This document shows, one piece after another, positions 55,019-64,000 of a stretch of 64,000 nucleotides of DNA (position 1 is the stretch's first letter; every line of letters starts with the position of its first letter). This stretch comes from Euptelea pleiosperma. Its lineage: Eukaryota > Streptophyta > Magnoliopsida > Ranunculales > Eupteleaceae. The position numbers and the translations under genes are program-made. The stretch covers positions 6,041,700 to 6,105,699 of the forward strand of contig CM068547.1 of the NCBI GenBank assembly GCA_035048495.1, in the 5' to 3' direction. Below the pieces are notes generated by a model. It saw only the letters and a list, made by a program, of their open reading frames with translations. It searched no databases and was not told the DNA's origin.

Positions 55019-58000
55019 ATGGCTTCAAATATTGTAGATGAATCCAGCAACCATTACTATTTGCATCACTCCGACAATCCCGGAACGATGTTCGTTTCAC
55101 AACCTTTGACAGGTGACAACTATTCAACTTGGAGTCGTGCCATGATTATGGCTCTCAGCGCCAAAAATAAAACAGGGTTCGTCGATGGATCAATTCCAAA
55201 ACCAACAGCAACTAATCCACTGCATTCTAAATGGATCCGGTGCAACGATATGGTTCTATCTTGGATTCTAAATTCTCTTTCCAAGGATCTTGCTGCAAGT
55301 GTTATTTACGCTGAGTCGGCATCTGAATTTGGAATGACCTTAAAGAACGTTTCACTCAAAGCAACGCTCCTCGGATTTTTCAACTTCAAAAAGGTGTATC
55401 TTCTCTCTGTCAAGAACAATTATCTGTGGGAGCTTATTTCACAAAACTGAAGAGTTATTGGGATGAGTTCATGACTTATCGACCATTTCCTTCATGTTCT
55501 TGTGGAGCGATAAAAACATTGATTGATTACCAGCAACAAGAAAGAGTCATACAATTTCTTATGGGTTTAAATGAAACTTATTCTGCTGTAAGAGGACAAA
55601 TTCTTCTCATGGATCCCCTCCCACCAATTAACAATGTTTTCTCCCTTGTGATCCAAGAAGAAAGACAACGTGATATCAATGCCGTTACTCAACCATTCAC
55701 TGAAGCAGCTGCACTCCTTGCCAAATCTGATTTGGAGGCTCAAATCTTGAGTCGTGATAATCGTGGTCATAATAAAAGAAATCAGTTTCCACGACGAGAG
55801 CGACCTACTTGTGAACATTGTGGGTGGGTCGGACACTCCATTGATAAGTGTTATGTCCTCCATGGTTACCCACCTGGGCATAAATTGTATAAAAGTGGTA
55901 GACAAAAATCTGTTAATCAAGTTGCAGCGTCAATTCTTGATAAACAAAGTGGATCATCGGGTCAAACGGATCAACCTTTCACGCCTGAGCAATGTCGTCA
56001 ACTGCTTGCCCTTTTGAATACTGATAACTTGCATCCCATGGCTCATCAAGTAGGTACCTCACAATCAGGAACCAATCTTTCAGGTATATCACTTTGCTTC
56101 AACTCATTTAATACCGTTCCTTGGATTATTGATACTGGTGCAACTGACCATATGGTTAGCTCCATTTCTCATCTTACAACCATCACTTCCCTTGGTTCAA
56201 CATCCGTCAAACTCCCTAATGGAACTAATGCCTCTGTTTCTCATGTTGGGACTGTAACCCTGTTATCCTCTCTCGTGTTAACAAATGTTTTATGTGTTCC
56301 TTCCTTTAGCTTTAATCTTATTTCTGCTAGTAAACTTACTAGTGCATCCAATTGTTCTCTGACATTCTTTTCTGATTCATGTATCATACAGGACCTGTCT
56401 TCGAGGACGATGATTGGAGTGGGTAAGGAGAAGAATGGTCTTTACTATCTAATGTCCACTAATAATGAAGTTGCACACACTGTGGCTGCTGCTTCCTCTT
56501 TTGATCTTTGGCATCGTCGACTCGGACATCCATCACTTAATCGTTTGGAATGTTTGGCAAAGGATATTTATGATATTTTTATTTCGCAAACTGAACATTG
56601 CAATGTTTGTCCTATTGCTAAACAAACTCGTCTCTCTTTTCCTACTAGTCGTATATCAACCACTGGACCTTTTCAATTAATTCATTGTGATATTTGGGGA
56701 AATTAACACACTCCTTCACTCAATGGTGCACGTTATTTTTTGACTATAGTTGATGATTTTACACGGTGTATATGGGTTTATCTCATGCGTCATAAATCGG
56801 AGACACGTCAACTCCTCAAGTCATTTTTTGCATTTATTGTAACTCAATTTGGACAAAAAATCAAACAAATCCGTAGTGATAATGGTATTGAATTTGAAAT
56901 GAATTCATTCTTCCAAGAAAAAGGAGTTGTTCATCAACGCAGTTGTGTTGCCACCCCGCAACAAAATGGTATTGTTGAACGAAAACACAAACATCTTCTC
57001 AATGTTGCTCGGGCCCTACGTTTTCAAGCTAATCTACCTATTCATTTTTGGGGGGAATGTGTGCTCACTGCCACATATTTAATTAATCGTACACCAACAC
57101 CCGTACTTTCTGGACGAACACCTTATGAGGTATTATTTAACAATAAACCTTCTTATTCTCACTTAAGGGTTTTTGGTTGTCTTTGTTATGCTTCAGCCCT
57201 CGCTGTCCATCGGTCAAAATTTGACCCAAGAGCTAAAAGGTGTGTTCTCCTAGGTTATCCATATGGTCAAAAAGGATATAAACTCTTTGACATGGAAACA
57301 CAAACTTTATTCACATCTCGGGATGTTGTATTTCATGAAAATATTTACCCCTTTCAATCCCATGATTCTAATTTTCCCACATTAGTCTTGCCTTGTCCCA
57401 TTAATGACCAGAATGATTCTAATCATCATATTCAAAATGATGGGACATCTCCTGCAACATCCACTACACCTTCCGCTGCCATCGATGTAATAGAGGCTCC
57501 ATCTCAATCAGATCTTCAACGTCCAACACGATCTCGGCAAAAGCCCACTTATCTTCAAGATTATCATTGTCAGTTGACCATGAATTCCAAACCCACTTCA
57601 TCAGCGCCTTCTACGATGGGTCATCATACAGGTACATCTCATCCTTTGTCTCATTTTCTATCCTATGATAATTTGTCCGCATCTCATCGTGCATTTTCTA
57701 TAGCAATTTCTTCTGTTATAGAACCTAAATCATTCGCTCAGGCGGTCAAGGATCCAAAATGGTGTGAAGCCATGGCTGTTGAAATTCGAGCTTTGGAAGA
57801 AAATAATACTTGGACGCTTACCACATTACCTGCTCACAAAAAACCCATTGGTTGCAAATGGGTTTATAAAATAAAGCATCATTCTGATGGTTCAATTGAA
57901 CGTTACAAGGCTCGTCTCGTTGCAAAGGGTTACAATAAAAAAGAAGGGTTGGATTATCATGAAACATTTGCTCCTGTAGCAAAACTTGTTATTGTTCGTC

Positions 58001-59256
58001 GTTTATTGGCCATTGCAGCAGTTGAAAATTGGCATTTGCACCAACTTGATGTCCAAAATGCTTTTTTACATGGTGATCTTGATGAGGAAGTCTACATGAC
58101 TATTCCTCCCGGTTTTGATCGTAAGGGGGAGAGAAAAGTGTGTCATCTCAAGAAATCTCTATACGGGCTCAAACAAGCTTCACGACAATGGTTTACAAAA
58201 TTATCTTCATCACTTCTTGATGCCGGTTACACTCAATCAAAGGCAGATTACTCTTTGTTTACTCGGTCAGCCGGTTCATCTTTCACTGCAGTTCTTGTTT
58301 ATGTGGATGATATTCTTATTGCAGGCAACGATATCAATTCAATTGATGATCTCAAAGCTTTTCTCAAGAGTCATTTCAAAATAAAAGATCTTGGGATTCT
58401 GAAATACTTCTTAGGAATTGAGGTTGCACGTTCACATCAGGGCATTTTTCTATCCCAAAGGAAATATGCTCTAGAAATTATCCAAGACAGTGGATTGCTT
58501 GGAGCCCGTCCTTCTGCATTTCCCATGGAGCAAAATTTGAAGCTTACACATGCAAATGGGAAACTACTTTCCGATCCGACCAGTTATTGTCGTCTTATTG
58601 GTCGCTTAATATACCTCACAATCACACGGCTGGATATTGTTTTTTCAGTGCATAACTTGAGTCAATTCATGGACAAACCGTGTCAACAACACCTTGATGC
58701 TGCTCATAGGGTTGTTCGCTACATTAAGCAGGCTCCAGGCCAAGGGATTCTATTATCTTTGAAAAGTTCTTTACAACTCAAGGCCTTTTGTGATTCTGAT
58801 TGGGCTAGCTGCGTGGAGACTCGTCGTTCAGTTACTGGATACTGCACTATGATAGGAAATTCTCCTATCTCTTGGAAATCTAAAAAGCAGCCAACAGTTT
58901 CTCGTTCGTCGGCTGAAGCAGAATATCGTGCCATGGCCACGACATGTTGTGAGATCACTTGGCTATTTTCTCTCTTTCGGGATTTAAATGTACATCATCC
59001 ACAACCTGCTTTGTTATTTTGTGATAACAAAGTGGCCATCCACATTGCTGCAAATCCAGTTTTTCACGAAAGAACAAAACACATCGAAATCGATTGTCAT
59101 GTGGTTTGTGAAAAAATACAATTAGGATTGATTCGCACTGAATATATATCCACGGATCAACAACCAGCGGATGTTTTTACGAAACCCCTTGGGTCATCTC
59201 AATTTCATAAGCTGATTTGCAAGTTGGGTATCCTTGACATACACACACCAACTTGA
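55019..59256 (+). pseudogene. Copia gag-pol polyprotein, two lesions
   Basis: The ATG at 55019 opens gag (GDNYSTWSRAM). Near 55330 one base seems lost and the frame shifts, resuming in the frame that runs through 55426. Then come the zinc knuckle (CEHCGWVGHSIDKC), the protease (WIIDTGATDHM), and the integrase with its H-H-C-C part (HRRLGHPS, CNVC) and D-D-E core (VDDFTR, IRSDNGIEF, NGIVERKH). A TAA at 56704-56706 interrupts the integrase. Downstream are reverse transcriptase (QLDVQNAFLHG, VYVDDILIAGN) and RNase H (CDSDWA, SSAEAEYRAM) to the TGA at 59254. All domains are otherwise intact. The two lesions mean this copy cannot supply its own protein. Confidence 0.93.
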
Positions 59257-59263
59257 GGGGGAG

Positions 59264-59546
59264 TATTAAAGATTGTGTACGTATCTAGACGGTTTTCTCT
59301 AGCTGACTCATTCTAAATAGTCCAGCTGTGGTTTTCCCTAGCTGACTCATTCTAAATAGTCTAGCTGTTCTCTTGTTGCAACTGTCCATCATTGTTGGAC
59401 GACTTATCTCTTATTTGAATTTCAAAGTCACTAGAATCAAGGGATTAGATCTGATCCTTGATTCTTAGCTAATTCTCAATGTAACCTCTATATAAACAAG
59501 TGTTTATACAGTGAAATAAATAACTTCTTCTTCAAGAAATTTGTCA
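59264..59546 (+). repeat. Copia 3' LTR
   Basis: Differs from the 5' LTR by C-to-T in GTAT(C/T)TAGACGG-type context near the start and G-to-A near the end (AATAAATAACTTC). Confidence 0.92.
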
Positions 59547-59551
59547 GGACG

Positions 59552-61091
59552 CACATCTGGTACATCTCCATTTTGCTCAAAGGAAGCAACTCATAAATGC
59601 TTCTCTCTTTGGCACAGAAGTTGCAGAAAGAGAATTCAAATATCTGGTGGAGTTGTTCAACAGGATAGGGTAGTAGAAGCGATTCAGAGTTGTTTGGAGC
59701 TTTGGAGAATTTTTTTTCTTATTGGTTAATCTGTTAATTTCATTAGGTGAAGACAAGTCCTATTATTGTCTTCACCATTTGGCCAAGTAAGATGTGGACA
59801 TGTAGTCTTTTAAGAATTTTGACATCTACTCCAACTCTGCTTCAGATAGTAATCAGACAACCACTTGCCTCAGATATTAATCAAATACAAGATTCTAACA
59901 TCTTCAAATATCTAATCACCAAAAAAATTTCAAAAAAAGAAATGTTGTATATGAAGTGCTCCTCAACTAACAATAGCGTGCAACCACAGTAGCGCTCGAC
60001 AAAATTACAAAATTACCACAGCTCAATTGGCTTTCTTATAACAGTACCAAAAAATCTTCATCCAAAACAAATGCTTATAACCACAAAGTTACCCAGAAAA
60101 TGGGTAATAAATCCACACTTTGAAATCAAATCTTCCCTTGGTTTCTCTTGCAAGGCATAATTGACACAAAAATGTAATCCATCAACACATGCTTTTTTCC
60201 CTTCCTTATATTTGAGTCACAAAGTCATTGATGTTGACACAGGATTACAAAAGGAAAAAAAAATAGTTTTTTGAAGAATCAATACCATCACAAAAAGTTT
60301 ACATCATATTGTTTAATTTTGGTATCTTAAAGAAGTGTTCGTCTCATAAATGGGATCTGCACATTTGGAGAAACGAAAAAAGAAAAAAAAAAGGATCTGC
60401 ACATTTCCAAGCCCCATTTCTCACATCTTTGCTTGTCTTCGTTGTTGCTTTTCCAAAATCAGCAGGAATGAAAGACCAACAATTTATCCCATTCAGATTG
60501 TGGAGTCTGATACAAGCACAGAAAGCTGGGGTTAAATCATTTAAAAATCTAAAAGAACTCAATGCATAGTGAAAAAAAAAAAAACATTTTTCCTAGCATA
60601 AACGAGCATATTTATTACCATTCATTAAATTATTCAGTATCATCTAGTCAAGTAGAATTTGGTAAGAAAAAAAATGAGAAACAAAGATTCCTATGAAAAA
60701 AGGCAGAATGATAACTTATTAGTGAAATCTAATCCACGGCTGACATTTTGCATCTTTAAGTTAATCTTACCCTCCTCCATTCAAAGCTATGATCCTCGCC
60801 TACAAAATGAAATAATAGTAAGGTAAAGCAACTTCAAGACATAAAGATTGACAGTAGTAATTCGACTGGCCTGAATGTCTCCATGCATGTTGGGTGCAAA
60901 ACTTTGATGATGAGTCTATAGTTGAAGTACATAACAGACCTACAGAAAAACTGAAGAGGAGCGACTTAAGATCATAAACCACACAGTGAAAGAATCATAA
61001 GAGTTGGGAACAAAAACATTACATGACAGATTACTGCAAATATACAAAGAATGAAAATTACACTTTATAAGTTGTCAATGACAAGCGCACC
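59552..61091. other. No supported gene
   Basis: On the minus strand a 29-bp segment near 60775-60802 has acceptor- and donor-like borders (TTTTGTAG| ... |GTAAGATT), but no coding context links to it. Plus-strand frames at 59541-59729 and 60309-60569 have no domain. Confidence 0.35.
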
Positions 61092-61431
61092 TCATTTCTC
61101 ATGATCACTCTCCGTATCCCGATCCAGTTCCTCTATTTCCTCATTTTCTTCCACTATAATAAAAAAGAAATGGAAATAAGACATTTGTTATACAAAATAG
61201 AAAAATAGTATTGTAATATATGTACACAAAAGGTAGTTACTTACGTTGGTTAGTCGATTCAATTTTTCTTCTCTTTGGATTGGAAGGACAAATCCGTTTG
61301 TCATGTCCCAACCTTTGGCACACCGCACACTTCCTTTGGCGCAATGCATACAAAATAGATTGAATTGCCCTTCTTATTCTTCTAGCTTGATTGAATTCTT
61401 TTTCCTTTTTTTCTAATGTGCAACTAGATGA
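61092..61431 (-). CDS. C-terminal part of a CCHC zinc-knuckle protein, probably a relic
   Basis: Two minus-strand exons, about 61245-61431 and 61092-61153, join GT-AG (CCAAC|GTAAGT ... TTATAG|TGGAAG) and end in TGA. The first carries RRIRRAIQSILYALRQRKC, then C-x2-C-x4-H-x4-C (CAVCQRLGHDKRIC) and a basic PSNPKRRK; the second is acidic (ENEEIEELDRDTESDHEK). A stop lies just upstream at 61432, and a LINE tail begins at about 61440 where the 5' part should be. The knuckle form is shared by several plant families (FAR1/MULE-like among them), so none is assigned. Confidence 0.45.
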
Positions 61432-61439
61432 TCATACTT

Positions 61440-61661
61440 TTACCAGTGCTTGGCGGTAAAACTCGCCAGGAAGGGGTCATGGTGGTAGAGCCCGCACCCC
61501 CTTTCTTCAGTGATATTGTTTTCAGGTTTGATGTTTTGTTGGCTAGATAGTGGTGCGAGATGGGGCTCTTTTATTTTAGTTGTTTTGGTTCTTTTTGTAT
61601 TCTGAGATCTTCTCGATCTCTTTTATATATAATTTTTGGACTTATAAAAAAAAAAAAAAAA
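61440..61661 (+). mobile_element. LINE 3' tail, strongly 5'-truncated
   Basis: GAGATCTTCTCGATCTC, a TATATA stretch, TTTTGGACTTAT and poly(A) at 61646-61661 repeat the end of the LINE at 15723-15781. Only the 3' untranslated end is present. Confidence 0.7.
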
Positions 61662-61866
61662 CATGATCGGCTATCGAAACCTATTGTATCCAGCAACTCC
61701 CCTCATGTTCAAAGACTTTTTTATTGTACTCCCATGGGATCAGCCATCAAAACCTATTATACCGAAAACAAACAGAAAGGGTACTTCAGCAAAGTAAAAA
61801 AAATTTAAAGAGTTTTTAAAGTTGAGGGGGGCAACTGATCCCCTGGCCCCTTCCTGGATCCGCGCA

Positions 61867-62155
61867 CTGGTTGTGTGCCATCTTATGTGACACAAAACCA
61901 TGTGTAAATGCTATATAGGTACTCAAAACATTGGGATATTTGTATCTTGAAAAATGTTGGCCTTTTTGAAACTTCTAACCCTATCAAATGTGAAAGTTAA
62001 CAGTGAAAATAGATGGTCAAGAGTTTTGGTAAGATCAACCTCACCAAAACTCAACTTTTAACTTATCTACAACCCTGTGTTATTTTATGTGACACAAAAT
62101 CATGTGTAATGCTCTGGAAGCACTCCGAACCTTCGGGATATTTTTGAATTTGGTG
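61867..62155. repeat. Direct ~80-bp repeats around a foldback fragment
   Basis: TTATGTGACACAAAACCATG (from about 61882) and TTATGTGACACAAAATCATG (from about 62094), each with a GGGATATTT tail, flank 61965-62060. That middle piece contains CTTCTAACCCTATCAAATGT and the inverted GTTTTGGT/ACCAAAAC pair of the 5095-type family. Confidence 0.55.
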
Positions 62156-62268
62156 CTCTTGCATTCTTGCTCCAATTCTTGCAGCAACTACTGCTCCATG
62201 CTTTGGTTACTTGGCTTTACACAATAATTAATCCTTTTTAGAACAACCAATTTATCCCCAACAATCTT

Positions 62269-62296
62269 AGAGAGAGAGAGAGAGAGAGAGAGAGGG
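62269..62296. repeat. (GA)n microsatellite
   Basis: About thirteen GA dinucleotides. Confidence 0.85.
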
Positions 62297-62403
62297 AGTT
62301 TATTGACATTGGCAACTATATATGTTGACTAGACAAATGATGTAGATTCCAGTAATGAACTAGAGAAATGGGTTCATCTTCAGAGATTAAAATTGAGATG
62401 TTT

Positions 62404-62830
62404 AGGTGGTGTTTGGTACATTAAGTTATCAGATCTAAAAATTAATGTACTTTAGGTCTGATAACTTAATGACTTATGTCTGAATTAGATTGTTTGGTAA
62501 AGGTCTTTAGTCTTAAACTAAAGTCAAGGGCATTGTGGGTATTTTCAAATATTTATTAGGACACTTTTGTAAGTTTTTAAAAGAGAAAACTTTGAGAAAA
62601 ATGGCATTGTTGGTATTAAAAGATAATCTTAGGATATTTTTTAAAGATTTTTTCACTTACCGCATTAAGTGAAGGGAGGGTCACTTTTTTTGCTTTTCAC
62701 TGAATCTCAATGATTTTGGTGATAAGTGCTGAGATTAAGTTGTTTACAAAACGCGACTTAACCACCAAAATCATTGAATCTCAGCCCATTTAGACTTAAG
62801 GTTTGAGAACAAGTTTTACCAAACACCACC
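62404..62830. mobile_element. MITE with AGGTGGTGTTTGGTA ends
   Basis: Starts AGGTGGTGTTTGGTACATTA and ends GTTTTACCAAACACCACC. ACTTAAT/ATTAAGT and CAATGATTTTGGTG/CACCAAAATCATTG give further inverted pairs. About 427 bp, non-coding. This type of terminus is typical of plant hAT MITEs, but no clean 8-bp duplication is seen. Confidence 0.7.
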
Positions 62831-63221
62831 TTAGTTTTTTTCAGAACGAAGGATATAAAAAGAGATTTTAATGAATTCTTATAACGTCACCTATATTCAG
62901 ACGCTTGAAAGTGTCAAACACCGATAATATAGATTGATGAAACATAAAATGTGAAGAGCTACCTAGTGACCATGTTCCCTTTTGTTGAAAAATACAAAAC
63001 AAAAAGATTAGAGGAAGAACCTAATGCCAAGGTGTCTAGGTATCTCAGGTACACACTGCATGATATTACTAGGGTTGGACACTCTCTTGTGGCAGTTAAA
63101 ATTATTCTTTTTCTATTAAAAGAATTGTGGCCTTGCATAACTTTTGTTGGCTCTTTATGCGTTCGTCTCTACTATTAGTATTATACTAGGGATCACCCCC
63201 TTAGAGTTGTCGGTATGGTTT

Positions 63222-63612
63222 AAAACAACGTTTAAAGGAGGCCATTTTAACGGTTAAACGGATTGGGGGCGTTGCTGTTTAAACGGCCATTAAAACGGAT
63301 TGAAACGGCCAGGGGCAAAAATAGAAAAAAATGAAATTTAACGGAATTAAACGGATATTAACAGAAAAAATAGAAAAAATGGTGCTGAAATTCAAATTTG
63401 GAAAAAAAAAAAGAATTTAACGGAATTAAACGGATTTAACGGCCATTTTTTTCATAAATTTTTCAGAATTAAACGGCCGTTTAAACAATTTTAACGGCCG
63501 CTAAAACAAAAAAAACGGCTGTTAAATTCAAAAATGAGAAAACATGTTTAAACAGTTTTAACAGAAACTGGCTTGGGGCATTACCTTTTAAACGACCATT
63601 TTTAAAATCATG
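63222..63612. mobile_element. AACGG-rich element, full-length copy (about 390 bp)
   Basis: Begins GTTTAAAGGAGGCCATTTTA and ends AAACGACCATTTTTAAAATC. It contains ACGGATTGGGGGCGTTGC, AAACGGCCAGGGGCAAAAAT, TGGTGCTGAAATTCAAATTT and many AACGG/CCGTT words. It is the reverse-orientation partner of 38734-39065. Confidence 0.72.
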
Positions 63613-63624
63613 GTTTAAAATATC

Positions 63625-64000
63625 ATTTTGTCTTGTTATCTCAACAAGCTAATAGAACAAGAGATCTTGACCGAGACAGAATTAGATAATGAAAAAAATA
63701 ATACATCTTAATAAAATTAAGCTATTTTTAATGTTTAATTAGACCAAATAATTTTTAACATCCTTCCACTTGGCACTGTCGGATCACTAAGGTTGAGTTT
63801 CGTCCCTGCTCGATGGTTGGGTCTTGCAGTCAAACTCTCTTCTACCTTTGCACTCGAGGACCAATCTCACGTGAGTTGCAACCTGTAATCTGAACTGAGG
63901 ATGGGTTATTGGGATTAGCTGACCCTCACGGGGACCAAATGTTATAAGACACATTTACTGTGAAATTAAGGTATAAATCAGTTCTAGTACTTAGATTATA
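63625..64000 (-). other. Possible LTR-element interior at the right edge
   Basis: On the minus strand, CTTATAACATTTGGTCCCCG (63956-63937) resembles an LTR end with a priming site, and AAGTGGAAGGATGTTAAAAA (63774-63755) a purine tract with an LTR start. I could not match the two LTR candidates, so this is weak. Confidence 0.25.

Larger units (their letters stand above)
54568..59551 (+). mobile_element. Copia LTR retrotransposon, complete, with GGACG target duplication
   Basis: LTRs 54573-54855 and 59264-59546 (283 bp each) differ at only two positions by my comparison. GGACG flanks both sides (54568-54572 and 59547-59551). The primer-binding site TGGTATCAGAGC is at 54856-54867 and the polypurine tract GAGGGGGAG at 59255-59263. 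Between them lies one gag-pol reading frame with two lesions. The insertion is young. It sits beyond a possible 5' exon/donor (ACAG|GTACGT near 54420). Confidence 0.95.

Noticed and set aside
1..64000. tRNA, rRNA or CRISPR structures
   Set aside because: The initiator Met-tRNA complements at 54856 and in the TRIM are retroelement priming sites, not tRNA genes. I saw no cloverleaf, rRNA segment or CRISPR-type spaced repeat; a tRNA scan was not possible.

Overview
The window is plant nuclear DNA from a flowering plant. Genes carry spliceosomal GT-AG introns, flanks are AT-rich, and the gene space is packed with plant-type LINE, Copia, TRIM and foldback (MITE-like) repeats. A plant centromeric histone H3, the thylakoid protein TROL, a PLS-class PPR protein and a PORR-domain protein confirm this. 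The species cannot be fixed from the sequence; a woody non-grass angiosperm is my guess only.

Layout: (1) 1-296, the last two exons of a stand-alone subtilisin-propeptide (I9) protein, cut by the left edge. (2) 0.3-11.2 kb, no convincing gene; a tandem 147-bp repeat beside a (GA)n tract and a series of foldback and hAT-like elements. (3) 11.5-19.9 kb (+), a six-exon alpha/beta hydrolase of the TEX30/KANSL3-like family whose 5.6-kb first intron holds a decayed LINE. (4) 20.4-23.8 kb (-), a three-exon multi-pass membrane protein, tail to tail with the previous gene. (5) 24.1-25.6 kb, a cluster of G-box-bearing foldback elements. (6) 26.0-27.3 kb (-), a two-exon Lys/Glu-rich protein with Cys/His clusters. 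(7) 30.0-35.9 kb (-), TROL in eight exons. (8) 36.4-40.5 kb, MITEs, a LINE relic, an AACGG-rich element and a tandem TRIM. (9) 40.7-46.2 kb (+), CENH3 in five exons. (10) 46.6-47.05 kb, a chimeric pseudogene made of pieces of the next two genes. (11) 48.1-50.3 kb (+), an intronless PPR gene. (12) 51.0-52.6 kb (+), an intronless WTF1-like PORR gene. (13) 54.57-59.55 kb, a young Copia element with 283-bp LTRs and a GGACG target duplication. (14) 59.6-64 kb, a C-terminal CCHC zinc-knuckle relic on the minus strand next to a LINE tail, then more foldback elements.

Functional links: TROL (tethering of ferredoxin-NADP reductase), the WTF1-like protein (chloroplast group II intron splicing) and the PPR protein (organelle RNA processing) are nucleus-encoded organelle genes, while CENH3 builds centromeric chromatin. 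From memory of Arabidopsis loci, TROL, WTF1 and a PPR gene sit together near At4g01030-At4g01050 and CENH3 at At1g01370 in the paired duplicated block, so this window may keep the unfractionated ancestral order. The most notable new observations are the PPR-PORR chimeric pseudogene, the G-box-carrying foldback family, the TRIM-like element with 82-bp LTRs in tandem, and the CENH3 promoter built almost entirely of transposon sequence.
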